From contig NC_083389.1 of NCBI RefSeq assembly GCF_031755915.1, positions 16,547,001-16,611,000 of the forward strand: a stretch of 64,000 bases of DNA, given 5' to 3'. Made by a program: the position numbers and the translations under genes. The notes beneath the pieces are model-generated. The model saw nothing but the letters and a program-made list of their open reading frames with translations, did not search any database and had not been told where the DNA came from. The DNA comes from Ziziphus jujuba. Lineage: Eukaryota > Streptophyta > Magnoliopsida > Rosales > Rhamnaceae. Below are positions 24,691 to 35,350 of the stretch, in pieces (the first letter of the stretch is position 1; every line of letters begins with the position of its first letter).

Positions 24691-25340
24691 TGAAGCCCAG
24701 AGCCGCCGTCGACCCGAAACGGATCTCCGTAGCTTGAATTTGAGCTCTGGTCGAGCTTTTCTGGAAAGTATGGGGGTTTAGGGATTCCGTTGTTACCGTT
24801 GTTTTTTTTTTTTTTTAATGAATTCTATTGGGCCACGTGCTTAATTTCGTTTTGTATTTGTTTTTAAGTTGTACGTCGTCGTTTTAGCTTGCTTGGCTAA
24901 CACGAAGACCTCAATTGTGAGACCACTTTAGCTATCGTGTTCTCACCCCAGGTCTTCCTTCATGTCTTTTATTCGAGACATCATTGGCCGAGACTCACCA
25001 CGTAGGGTTTCGAGTCAGTGACCGTTGCTCGTAATGGCATTGTTCTGTCTTTTAGCCTTGAAAGCTTGTCATCCCCGAGCTTGAGTCAGTTGTGCCATTT
25101 TCGGCATTTTTTGACTGTGTAAAGCTCTAAGAGCTTGGTTTATGAATGAATTGGGCTAGTAGAGAGTTGCGTTCTTATTCCCCAACCTTGATTTTAGTAA
25201 TTCAGGTTTGTTTTTCTTATGACTTCCGACGTAGAGTTTATCTTTGTATTTTGATAGTTTGTTTGATTGTCATTGATAAAAGTGTGGATTTGGAGAAGGT
25301 TAGGAATAGTTTTTGTAATTTACTGCAATATTAGTTCTTT
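24691..25340 (+). mobile_element. Probable 3' non-coding/LTR remnant of the gypsy fragment
   Basis: Directly follows the integrase tail and is less AT-rich than its surroundings. It contains 'tatgggggttta' (possible polypurine tract, ~24770), 'gaagacctcaattgtgagacc', 'gtcttttattcgagacatcattgg' and 'gtaaagctctaagagcttgg'. This matches the expected position of a 3' LTR, but I cannot define TG...CA ends or a target duplication. Confidence 0.4.
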
Positions 25341-26196
25341 ACTTCTTAACCTCATAATTCCTAATGAATTTGCATGACTTTTTTTCCCCTGTTATTGTGA
25401 TTTCTCTATAATTCTAAAATTTCTTTGTAAATTAACTATATGTTCTGGTGGTCCATAAAAGATGAAGATGACGTGCTTAGTAACCTTTACTGTTGATAGC
25501 CTAAGACTTTACATGTATGAACATCAAACAATCAAAATGATAAAATTTGTCTAATAACATGAGAAGTAGGAAAACTATAAAAAAAAATTGACACAGGTTT
25601 CAGGTTTCAGATTCTTTTCCTTGTTCTCTCCATATTTTTTTGGGTTTACAGCTACTTTACACCTTTTTTTTTTTTTTTTTTGGCCCTTTTGTTGTTTTGA
25701 CCTTTCGTTTGTTGGTTGCGTACACTTGAAATTACTCAGTATTTAAGGGCGTCCTTTATAAGTAATAGGTTGATTGGAACAGTTTAAGAAAGACAATTAT
25801 AAACTAAGCTTTGTCAAAAGGTTCTCTAGAATTTACTTATGAGAATAATTAATTTGATTAGCTACTTTACTATCTCTGTCTATTCAGATAGAGAAGTTAC
25901 GTAAATAAAGTCATAAAAGTTGTTTATGAAGATGATATATGAAACATCACTATCCAGGTTAATTTAACTCTTTTCTGTTTTAAGGTATTTTTGATTCCGG
26001 TGCTTATAAGCTTAGCCTACTAGTTGTACTACTAAGGGTACATCTGAAAGTCAGAGATTCAATCATTGATTTGGATAAAGAAAATCCCCATCCGCACTTG
26101 TAATTAAAAGAGAAAAAACAAAAAACAAAAAAATGCATATTGATTCCCCTTTTTGTTTCTTAACATTTGTATTTAATCACGTTGAAATAAATTTAG
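25341..26196. other. Intergenic DNA left of the CACTA element
   Basis: AT-rich, with a T-run at ~25664-25681. No gene or element supported. Confidence 0.6.
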
Positions 26197-26199
26197 TAA
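26197..26199 (+). other. TAA target-site duplication, left
   Basis: TAA precedes the CACTACTAGAA end and the same TAA follows the CGCGTAGTG end at 37225-37227. Three-base duplications are the rule for CACTA transposons. Confidence 0.85.
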
Positions 26200-26221
26200 C
26201 ACTACTAGAATCGCATTGATA

Positions 26222-26680
26222 ACTGACGCAATAAATGTGTCGCACAAAATAAATAACGACGTATCGCACGGTGTCGCCTAATGTCTTGTCGCTAAATCTA
26301 TAAGACAACAAGCGACACATTATAAGAGTCGCCTATCTTTGACTTTTTAGCGACTCATATTTACTTTTAGCGACGCATTAATAGAGTCGCCTATTTAGCG
26401 ACGCATTGACTATTTAGAGACGCATTATTAGTGTCGCCTATTTAGCGACGCATTTTACTATTTAGCGACGCATTAGTAGAGTCGTCTATTTAGCGATGCA
26501 TTAATAAAGTGACTATTTAGCGACGCATTAATAGAGTCGCCTATTTAGTGACGCATTAATAGAGTTGACTATTTAGCGACGCATTAGTAGAATTGCCTAT
26601 TTAGAGACGCATTAATAGAGTCGCCTATTTAACGACGGATCGACACTTTTAGCGACGCATTATTTCTTAATGCGTTGCCC
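26222..26680 (+). repeat. Left subterminal motif cluster of the CACTA element
   Basis: About 460 bases built from variants of 'tttagcgacgcattaatagagtcgcc' (roughly 26-35 bases apart), with the GCGACGCATT core and its partner GAGTCGCC. Sequence drift among the variants is modest (agagacgcatt, agcgatgcatt, agtgacgcatt). This kind of dense short-motif array is typical of CACTA subterminal regions and is inferred to bind the DNA-binding transposase protein. Confidence 0.85.
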
Positions 26681-26943
26681 CTTCTTTTTTTTTTAATTTT
26701 TTTAAATTTTGTGAAAAGTGATTAAAATAGTAAAAATATAAAAATAATTAAAATACAAAAAAATGAAAACTAGCTTCATCCAAAATAAATAGAATACAAA
26801 AATTTTAAATAAATATTTTGTCATAACAAATTAATTATCAAATAAATTAAATATCATCTCATTGATATATTTTTACATAATTTGTAAGCTATTGTATTTT
26901 TCATAACAAATTTAATATTAATTAAAATTCCATGAATGCATAT

Positions 26944-27350
26944 TCATTGAGATGGAAGTTGACCTCTTGTTGACGATATTACATCCTCATACTGCATATG
27001 GAAACATTAAAAAAGTTATTAGCATGCACTTATGCAAAATAAATAAAATATTAATCATTATTAAATTTGTAATTTAGTATAAATGAAAATTTAAAAAATA
27101 TTACCATTGTTCTTAAGATTTGACGAATCACATTTCTCCCCTCATAGTCATTACAAACATAGTCACTCTCACATTCATCCTCATTATCATTTTCATCGAC
27201 ACTTGGCAACTATATGACAAATGGATTGTGAGCCATCTTTGTATCTCCAAGAACATCTTCTTCAACAACCGTACGATGTTGTGGTGAAGTTAAAACAATA
27301 GACCATCTTGATTCAAGTTAATCTTCAACACAAAATACTTGTTGAACTTA
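26944..27350 (-). pseudogene. CACTA transposase C-terminus (DUF4216-like), decayed
   Basis: Minus-strand reading from ~27350 gives QQVFCVED, then SRWSIVLTSPQHR, VVEEDVLGDTKMAHNPFV, DENDNEDECESDYVCND and GRNVIRQILRTM. This is the layout of the DUF4216 region near the end of plant CACTA transposase polyproteins. In-frame stops interrupt it just before QQVF, after VED and after PFVI. After the ATG at 27107-27105 a GT donor follows, and a plausible AG acceptor at ~26992 leads to a short last exon (YEDVISSTRGQLPSQ, stop at 26946-26944). Upstream exons with the TNP2-type catalytic domain are missing. It orients the element: its gene ran right to left. Confidence 0.85.
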
Positions 27351-27399
27351 GCAAAATAATGTCAAGCAATATCACAAACATAATTTCTAAAAAAGCAAG

Positions 27400-27980
27400 A
27401 TTAATAAAACCCAATGAACCTAAGCTGCAGTTAAAATGAAAAAAAAAAAAAAAAAAAACAACCCACCTCATGTTAAGAAAAAAGAAACTCACCTAAACGA
27501 TGGAGATAAAGAAAGAAGAAAACCAAAAAATCACGAGGGCGACAAAGAGAAATCTAGTTTCTCGGCCGACGACAACGTAGGCAAATGAAAAATGAAACCT
27601 GGAATATCTCACTCTTCAAGTCTCTCTTAGATTGCTTCCAAATCTAATATCGATTAGGTGGTGTACTTGATGTAGTTTTAAAAAAGAAAAAATGGATTTA
27701 AAGGAGCGCGTAAAAATTTAAAAACGCGCCAAAAATTTTCAAAAAATGGCAAGAACGCGCCTTTTCTCCCAATTGCATTTTTTTTCTTTGATTAATATTT
27801 TTATTTTTCAACTACAAATAAAAACTGAAAATATTTCTTAAAAATGCGAAGCAAAATATCGAAGATTGCTGTTTATTTTTCTGTTTTTCAAGTACACCTT
27901 TATTCTTTATAAAATTTGCATGTCTTTCAAAATTTTTGTTTTTGTTAATTGAGAGAATAGGCAACGTATTCTCTTCAAGA
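27400..27980. other. CACTA interior: non-coding, with GGCGCG motifs
   Basis: Contains an A-run (~27440-27460), a moderately GC segment 'ggcgacaaagag..ctcggccgacgac' (~27538-27575), and three close copies of an acgcgc(c)/gcgcg motif at ~27705-27760. It may be the former 5' region of the minus-strand transposase gene, but that is only positional inference. No gene visible. Confidence 0.4.
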
Positions 27981-29835
27981 AAGATTGCCTGTAGTGTGGT
28001 GATTTCTTGAGAGTGTAGGAGGTCTTGGGTTCAATTCTTGTTATGGTCCTATTTTGATTTTATTTTTTTTAAATGTTTAAACAAAAAAATTGAAAAAAAA
28101 AATGAACAGGCGACGCATTTGTTGAGGAATGCGTCGCCTGTTCTTGTATTTGGCGACGCATTGTTTGAATAATGCGTCGCTTAATACTATATTAGCCAAT
28201 TTTTGCTGTATTAGTACATATAAGTGATTTGGCCTAGTGGTGTAGTGATTTCCTGAGAGTGTATAAGGTCCTGGGTTCAATTCTTGTTATGATCCTATTT
28301 TCATTTTTTTTTAAAATGTTTAAACAAAAAAATTGAAAAAAAAAAATGAACAGGCGACGCATTTGTTGAGGAATGCGTCTCTTGTATTTGGCGACGCATT
28401 GATTCAATAATGCGTCGCCTAACACTATATTAACCAATATTTGCTATATTAGTACATATAAGTGATTTGGCCTAGTGGTGTGGTGATTTCCTGAGAGTGT
28501 ATGAGGTCCTGGGTTCAATTCTTTTTATGGTCTTATTTTGATTTTATTTTTTTTAAATGTTTAAACAAAAAAATTGAAAAAAAAAAAGAACAGGCGACGC
28601 ATTTGTTGAGGAATGCGTCGCCTGTTCTTGTATTTGGCGACGCATTTGTTGAGGAATGCGTCGCCTGTTCTTGTATTTGGCGACGCATTGTTTGAATAAT
28701 GCGTCGCCTAACACTATATTAGCCAATTTTTGCTGTATTTGTACATATAAGTGATTTGGCCTAGTGGTGTGGTTATTTCCTGAGAGTGTATGAGGTCTTG
28801 GGTTCAATTCTTGTTATGGTCCTATTTTGATTTTATTTTTTTTAAATGTTTAAACAAAAAAATTGAAAAAAAAAATGAACAAGCGACGCATTTGTTGAGG
28901 AATGCGTCGCCTGTTCTTGTATTTGGCGACGTATTGATTCAATAATGCGTCGCCTAATACTATATTAGCCAATTTTTTCTGTATTAGTACATATAAGTGA
29001 TTTGGCCTAGTGGTGTGGTGATTTCCTGAAAGTGTATGAGGTCTTGGGTTCAATTCTTGTTATGGTCCTATTTTGATTTTTTTTTTAAATGTTTAAACAA
29101 AAAAATTGAAAAAAAAAAATGAACAGGCGACGCATTTGTTAAGGAATGCGTCGCCTGTTCTTGTATTTGGCGACGCATTGATTCAATAATGCGTCGCCTA
29201 ACACTATATTAGCCAATATTTGCTATATTAGTACATATAAGTGATTTGGCCTAGTGGTGTGGTGATTTCCTGAGAGTGTATGAGGTCTTGGGTTCAATTC
29301 TTGTTATGGTCTTATTTTGATTTTATTTTTTTTAAATGTTTAAACAAAAAAATTGAAAAAAAAAAAAGAACAGGCGACGCATTTGTTGAGGAATGCGTCG
29401 CCCGTTCTTGTATTTGGCGACGCATTGTTTGATTAATGCGTCGCCTAACACTATATTAGCCAATTTTTGCTGTATTAGTACATATAAGTGATTTGGCCTA
29501 TTGGTGTGGTTATTTCCTGAGAGTGTATGAGGTCTTGGGTTCAATTCTTGTTATGGTCCTATTTTGATTTTATTTTTTTTAAATGTTTAAACAAAAAAAT
29601 TGAAAAAAAAAATGAACAGGCGACGCATTTGTTGAGGAATAGGCGACGCATTGTTTGAATAATGCATCGCCTAATACTATATTAGCCAATTTTTGCTGTA
29701 TTAGTACATATAAGTGATTCGGCCTAGTGGTGTGGCGATTTCCTGAAAGTGTATGAGGTCCTGGGTTCAATTCTTGTTATTGTCCTATTTTGATTTTTTT
29801 TTAAATGTTTAAACAAAAAAATTGAAAAAAAAAAT

Positions 29836-29875
29836 GAACAGGCGACGCATTTGTTGAGGAATGCGTCGCCTGTTC
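29836..29875 (+). repeat. Representative hairpin 1 of an array unit
   Basis: GAACAGGCGACGCATT (29836-29851) pairs perfectly with 29860-29875 across the 8-base loop TGTTGAGG. The arm contains the GCGACGCATT motif of the CACTA subterminal region. The same hairpin recurs in most of the ~37 units. Confidence 0.9.
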
Positions 29876-29961
29876 TTGTATTTGGCGACGCATTGTTTGA
29901 ATAATGCGTCGTCTAATACTATATTAGCCAATTTTTGCTGCATTAGTACATATAAGTGATT

Positions 29962-30048
29962 TGGCCTAGTGGTGTGGTGATTTCTTGAGAGTGTATGAGG
30001 TCTTGGGTTCAATTCTTGTTATGGTCTTATTTTGATTTTATTTTTTTT
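29962..30048 (+). promoter_or_regulatory. Representative tRNA-like segment with Pol III A and B boxes
   Basis: TGGCCTAGTGG (29962-29972) fits the A-box consensus TRGYNNARNNG. GGTTCAATTC (30006-30015) fits the B-box core GWTCRANNC. Their starts are 44 bases apart, as in a tRNA gene. T-runs at 30030-30033 and 30041-30048 would serve as Pol III terminators. A transcript would be ~80-100 nt and would not include the hairpins unless it read through. It resembles the head of a tRNA-derived SINE. No cloverleaf with intact acceptor stem is evident, so it is not a functional tRNA gene. Whether it is transcribed is unknown. Confidence 0.65.
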
Positions 30049-32030
30049 AAATGTTTAAACAAAAAAATTGAAAAAAAAAAAAGAACAGGCGACGCATTTG
30101 TGGAGGAATGCGTCGCCTGTTCTTCTATTTGGCGACGCATTGTTTGAATAATGCGTCGCCTAACACTATATTAGCCAATTTTTGCTGTATTTGTACATAT
30201 AATTGATTTGGCCTAATGGTGTGGTTATTTCCTGAGAGTGTATGAGGTCTTGGGTTCAATTCTTGTTATGGTCCTATTTTGATTTTATTTTTTTTAAATG
30301 TTTAAACAAAAAAATTGAAAAAAAAAATGAACAGGCGACGCATTTGTTAAAAAAAAAAATGAACAGGCGACGCATTTGTTGAGGAATGCGTCGCCTGTTC
30401 TTGTATTTGGCGACGCATTGATTCAATAATGCGTCGCCTAATACTATATTAGCCAATTTTTGCTGTATTAGTACATATAAGTGATTTGGCCTAGTGGTGT
30501 GGTGATTTCCTGAAAGTGTATGAGGTCTTGGGTTCAATTCTTGTTATGGTCCTATTTTGATTTTTTTTTTAAATGTTTAAACAAAAAAATTGAAAAAAAA
30601 AAATGAACAGGCGACGCATTTGTTAATGCGTCGCCTGTTCTTGTATTTGGCGACGCATTGATTCAATAATGCGTCGCCTAACACTATATTAGCCAATATT
30701 TGCTATATTAGTACATATAAGTGATTTGGCCTAGTGGTGTGGTGATTTCCTGAGAGTGTATGAGGTCTTGGGTTCAATTCTTGTTATGGTCTTATTTTGA
30801 TTTTATTTTTTTTAAATGTTTAAACAAAAAAATTGAAAAAAAAAAAAGAACAGGCGACGCATTTGTTGAGGAATGCGTCGCCCGTTCTTGTATTTGGCGA
30901 CGCATTGTTTGAATAATGCGTCGCCTAACACTATATTAGCCAATTTTTGCTGTATTAGTACATATAAGTGATTTGGCCTATTGGTGTGGTTATTTCCTGA
31001 GAGTGTATGAGGTCTTGGGTTCAATTCTTGTTATGGTCCTATTTTGATTTTATTTTTTTTAAATGTTTAAACAAAAAAATTGAAAAAAAAAATGAACAGG
31101 CGACGCATTTGTTGAGGAATAGGCGACGCATTGTTTGAATAATGCATCGCCTAATACTATATTAGCCAATTTTTGCTGTATTAGTACATATAAGTGATTC
31201 GGCCTAGTGGTGTGGCGATTTCCTGAAAGTGTATGAGGTCCTGGGTTCAATTCTTGTTATTGTCCTATTTTGATTTTTTTTTAAATGTTTAAACAAAAAA
31301 ATTGAAAAAAAAAATGAACAGGCGACGCATTTGTTGAGGAATGCGTCGCCTGTTCTTGTATTTGGCGACGCATTGTTTGAATAATGCGTCGTCTAATACT
31401 ATATTAGCCAATTTTTGCTGCATTAGTACATATAAGTGATTTGGCCTAGTGGTGTGGTGATTTCTTGAGAGTGTATGAGGTCTTGGGTTCAATTCTTGTT
31501 ATGGTCTTATTTTGATTTTATTTTTTTTAAATGTTTAAACAAAAAAATTGAAAAAAAAAAAAGAACAGGCGACGCATTTGTTTAGGAATGCGTCGCCTGT
31601 TCTTCTATTTGGCGACGCATTGTTTGAATAATGCGTCGCCTAACACTATATTAGCCAATTTTTGCTGTATTTGTTCATATAAGTGATTTGGCCTAGTGGT
31701 GTGGTTATTTCCTGAGAGTGTATGAGGTCTTGGGTTCAATTCTTGTTATGGTCCTATTTTGATTTTATTTTTTTTAAATGTTTAAACAAAAAAATTGAAA
31801 AAAAAAAATGAACAGGCGACGCATTTGTTAAAAAAAAAAATGAACAGGCGACGCATTTGTTGAGGAATGCGTCGCCTGTTCTTGTATTTGGCGACGCATT
31901 GATTCAATAATGCGTCGCCTAATACTATATTAGCCAATTTTTGCTGTATTAGTACATATAAGTGATTTGGCCTAGTGGTGTGGTGATTTCCTGAAAGTGT
32001 ATGAGGTCTTGGGTTCAATTCTTGTTATGG

Positions 32031-32985
32031 TCCTATTTTGATTTTTTTTTTAAATGTTTAAACAAAAAAATTGAAAAAAAAAATGAACAGGCGACGCATT
32101 TGTTGAGGAATGCGTCGTTCTTGTATTTGGCGACGCATTGATTCAATAATGCGTCGCCTAACACTATATTAGCCAATATTTGCTATATTAGTACATATAA
32201 GTGATTTGGCCTAGTGGTGTGGTGATTTCCTGAGAGTGTATGAGGTCTTGGGTTCAATTCTTGTTATGGTCTTATTTTGATTTTATTTTTTTTAAATGTT
32301 TAAACAAAAAAATTGAAAAAAAAAAAAGAACAGGCGAAGCATTTGTTGAGGAATGCGCTTGTATTTGGCGACGCATTGTTTGAATAATGCGTCGCCTAAC
32401 ACTATATTAGCCAATTTTTGCTGTATTAGTACATATAAGTGATTTGGCCTATTGGTGTGGTTATTTCCTGAGAGTGTATGAGGTCTTGGGTTCAATTCTT
32501 GTTATGGTCCAATTTTGATTTTTTTTTTAAATGTTTAAACAAAAAAATTGAAAAAAAAAATGAACAGGCGACGCATTTGTTGAGGAATGCGTCGTTCTTG
32601 TATTTGGCGACGCATTGATTCAATAATGCGTCGCCTAACACTATATTAGCCAATATTTGCTATATTAGTACATATAAGTGATTTGGCCTAGTGGTGTGGT
32701 GATTTCCTGAGAGTGTATGAGGTCTTGGGTTCAATTCTTGTTATGGTCTTATTTTGATTTTATTTTTTTTAAATGTTTAAACAAAAAAATTGAAAAAAAA
32801 AAAAGAACAGGCGAAGCATTTGTTGAGGAATGCGCTTGTATTTGGCGACGCATTGTTTGAATAATGCGTCGCCTAACACTATATTAGCCAATTTTTGCTG
32901 TATTAGTACATATAAGTGATTTGGCCTATTGGTGTGGTTATTTCCTGAGAGTGTATGAGGTCTTGGGTTCAATTCTTGTTATGGT
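32031..32985 (+). repeat. Higher-order repeat: ~477-bp dimer present twice
   Basis: The pair of units with 'gaatgcgtcgttcttg' followed by 'aggcgaagcatttgttgagg' and 'gaatgcgcttgtatt' occurs at ~32100-32500 and again 477 bases later, with few differences. Confidence 0.8.
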
Positions 32986-33959
32986 CCTATTTTGATTTTA
33001 TTTTTTTTAAATGTTTAAATAAAAAAATTGAAAAAAAAAAATGAACAGGCGACGCATTTGTTGAGGAATAGGCGACGCATTGTTTGAATAATGCATCGCC
33101 TAATACTATATTAGCCAATTTTTGCTGTATTAGTACATATTAGTGATTCGGCCTAGTGGTGTGGTGATTTCCTGAAAGTGTATGAGGTCCTGGGTTCAAT
33201 TCTTGTTATGGTCCTATTTTGATTTTTTTTTAAATGTTTAAACAAAAAAATTGAAAAAAAAAAATGAACAGGCGACGCATTTGTTGAGGAATGCGTCGCC
33301 TGTTCTTGTATTTGGCGACGCATTGTTTGAATAATGCGTCGTCTAATACTATATTAGCCAATTTTTGCTGCATTAGTACATATAAGTGATTTGGCCTAGT
33401 GGTGTGGTGATTTCTTGAGAGTGTATGAGGTCTTGGGTTCAATTCTTGTTATGGTCTTATTTTGATTTTATTTTTTTTAAATGTTTAAACAAAAAAATTG
33501 AAAAAAAAAAAGAACAGGCGACGCATTTGTTGAGGAATGCGTCGCCTGTTCTTGTATTTGGCGACGCATTGTTTGAATAATGCGTCGCCTAACACTATAT
33601 TAGCCAATTTTTGCTGTATTAGTACATATAAGTGATTTGGGCTAGTGGTGTGGTTATTTCTTGAGAGTGTATGAGGTCTTGGGTTCAATTCTTGTTATGG
33701 TCCTATTTTGATTTTATTTTTTTTAAATGTTTAAACAAAAAAATTGAAAAAAAAAATGAACAGACGACGCATTTGTTGAGGAATGCGTCGCCTGTTCTTC
33801 TATTTGGCGACGCATTGTTTGAATAATGCGTCGTCTAATACTATATTAGCCAATTTTTGCTGCATTAGTACATATAAGTGATTTGGCCTAGTGGTGTGGT
33901 GATTTCTTGAGAGTGTAAGAGGTCCTGGGTTCAATTCTTGTTATGGTCCTATTTTGATT

Positions 33960-35350
33960 TTTTTTTTAAATGTTTAAACAAAAAAATTGAAAAAAAAAAA
34001 TGAAGCATTTGTTGAGGAATGCGTCGCCTATTCTTGTATTTGGCGACGCATTGATTCAATAATGCGTCGCCTAACACTATATTAGCCAATATTTGCTATA
34101 TTAGTATATATAAGTGATTTGGCCTAGAGGTGTGGTGATTTCCTGAGAGTGTATGAGGTCCTGGGTTCAATTCTTGTTATGGTCCTATTTTCATTTTTTT
34201 TTAAAATGTTTAAACAAAAAAATTGAAAAAAAAAAATGAACAGGCGACGCATTTGTTGAGGAATGCGTCGCCTGTTCTTGTATTTTGCGACGCATTGTTT
34301 GAATAATGTGTCGCACAATACTATATTAGCCAATTTTTGCTGTATTAGTACATATAAGTGATTTGGCCTAGTGGTGTGGTGATTTCTTGAGAGTGTAAGA
34401 GGTCCTGGGTTCAATTCTTGTTATGGTCCTATTTTGATTTTTTTTTTAAATGTTTAAACAAAAAAATTGAAAAAAAAAAATGAAGCATTTGTTGAGGAAT
34501 GCGTCGCCTATTCTTGTATTTGGCGACGCATTGATTCAATAATGCGTCGCCTAACACTATATTAGCCAATATTTGCTATATTAGTATATATAAGTGATTT
34601 GGCCTAGTGGTGTGGTGATTTCTTGAGTGTGTAAGAGGTCCTGGGTTCAATTCTTGTTATGGTCCTATTTTGATTTTTTTTTTAAATGTTTAAACAAAAA
34701 AATTGAAAAAAAAAAATGAAGCATTTGTTGAGGAATGCGTCGCCTATTCTTGTATTTGGCGACGCATTGATTCAATAATGCGTCGCCTAACACTATATTA
34801 GCCAATATTTGCTATATTAGTATATATAAGTGATTTGGCCTAGAGGTGTGGTGATTTCCTGAGAGTGTATGAGGTCCTGGGTTCAATTCTTGTTATGGTC
34901 CTATTTTCATTTTTTTTTAAAATGTTTAAACAAAAAAATTGAAAAAAAAAAATGAACAGGCGACGCATTTGTTGAGGAATGCGTCGCCTGTTCTTGTATT
35001 TTGCGACGCATTGTTTGAATAATGTGTCGCACAATACTATATTAGCCAATTTTTGCTGTATTAGTACATATAAGTGATTTGGCCTAGTGGTGTGGTGATT
35101 TCTTGAGAGTGTAAGAGGTCCTGGGTTCAATTCTTGTTATGGTCCTATTTTGATTTTTTTTTTAAATGTTTAAACAAAAAAATTGAAAAAAAAAAATGAA
35201 GCATTTGTTGAGGAATGCGTCGCCTATTCTTGTATTTGGCGACGCATTGATTCAATAATGCGTCGCCTAACACTATATTAGCCAATATTTGCTATATTAG
35301 TATATATAAGTGATTTGGCCTAGAGGTGTGGTGATTTCCTGAGAGTGTAT
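33960..35350 (+). repeat. Higher-order repeat: ~716-bp trimer present twice
   Basis: Variants 'aatgaagcatttgttgagg', 'gtatataagtgatttggcctagagg' and 'tattttgcgacgcatt..aatgtgtcgcacaat' recur in the same order with a 716-base offset (e.g. 34124-34414 and 34840-35130 are essentially identical). Confidence 0.85.

Larger units (their letters stand above)
29070..32030 (+). repeat. Higher-order repeat: ~1.48-kb six-unit block present twice
   Basis: Unit-specific variants reappear at a fixed ~1480-base offset. The GTTGAGGAATAGGCG deletion variant occurs at ~29630 and ~31110, the CATTAGTACA variant at 29941 and 31421, the doubled 'tttgttaaaaaaaaaaatgaacagg' insertion at ~30345 and ~31827. The blocks run about 29070-30545 and 30546-32030. 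Confidence 0.85.

Noticed and set aside
29962..30015. A functional tRNA gene in each array unit
   Set aside because: A and B boxes are present but I see no matching acceptor stem or plausible anticodon stem-loop, so only a tRNA-like promoter segment is claimed.
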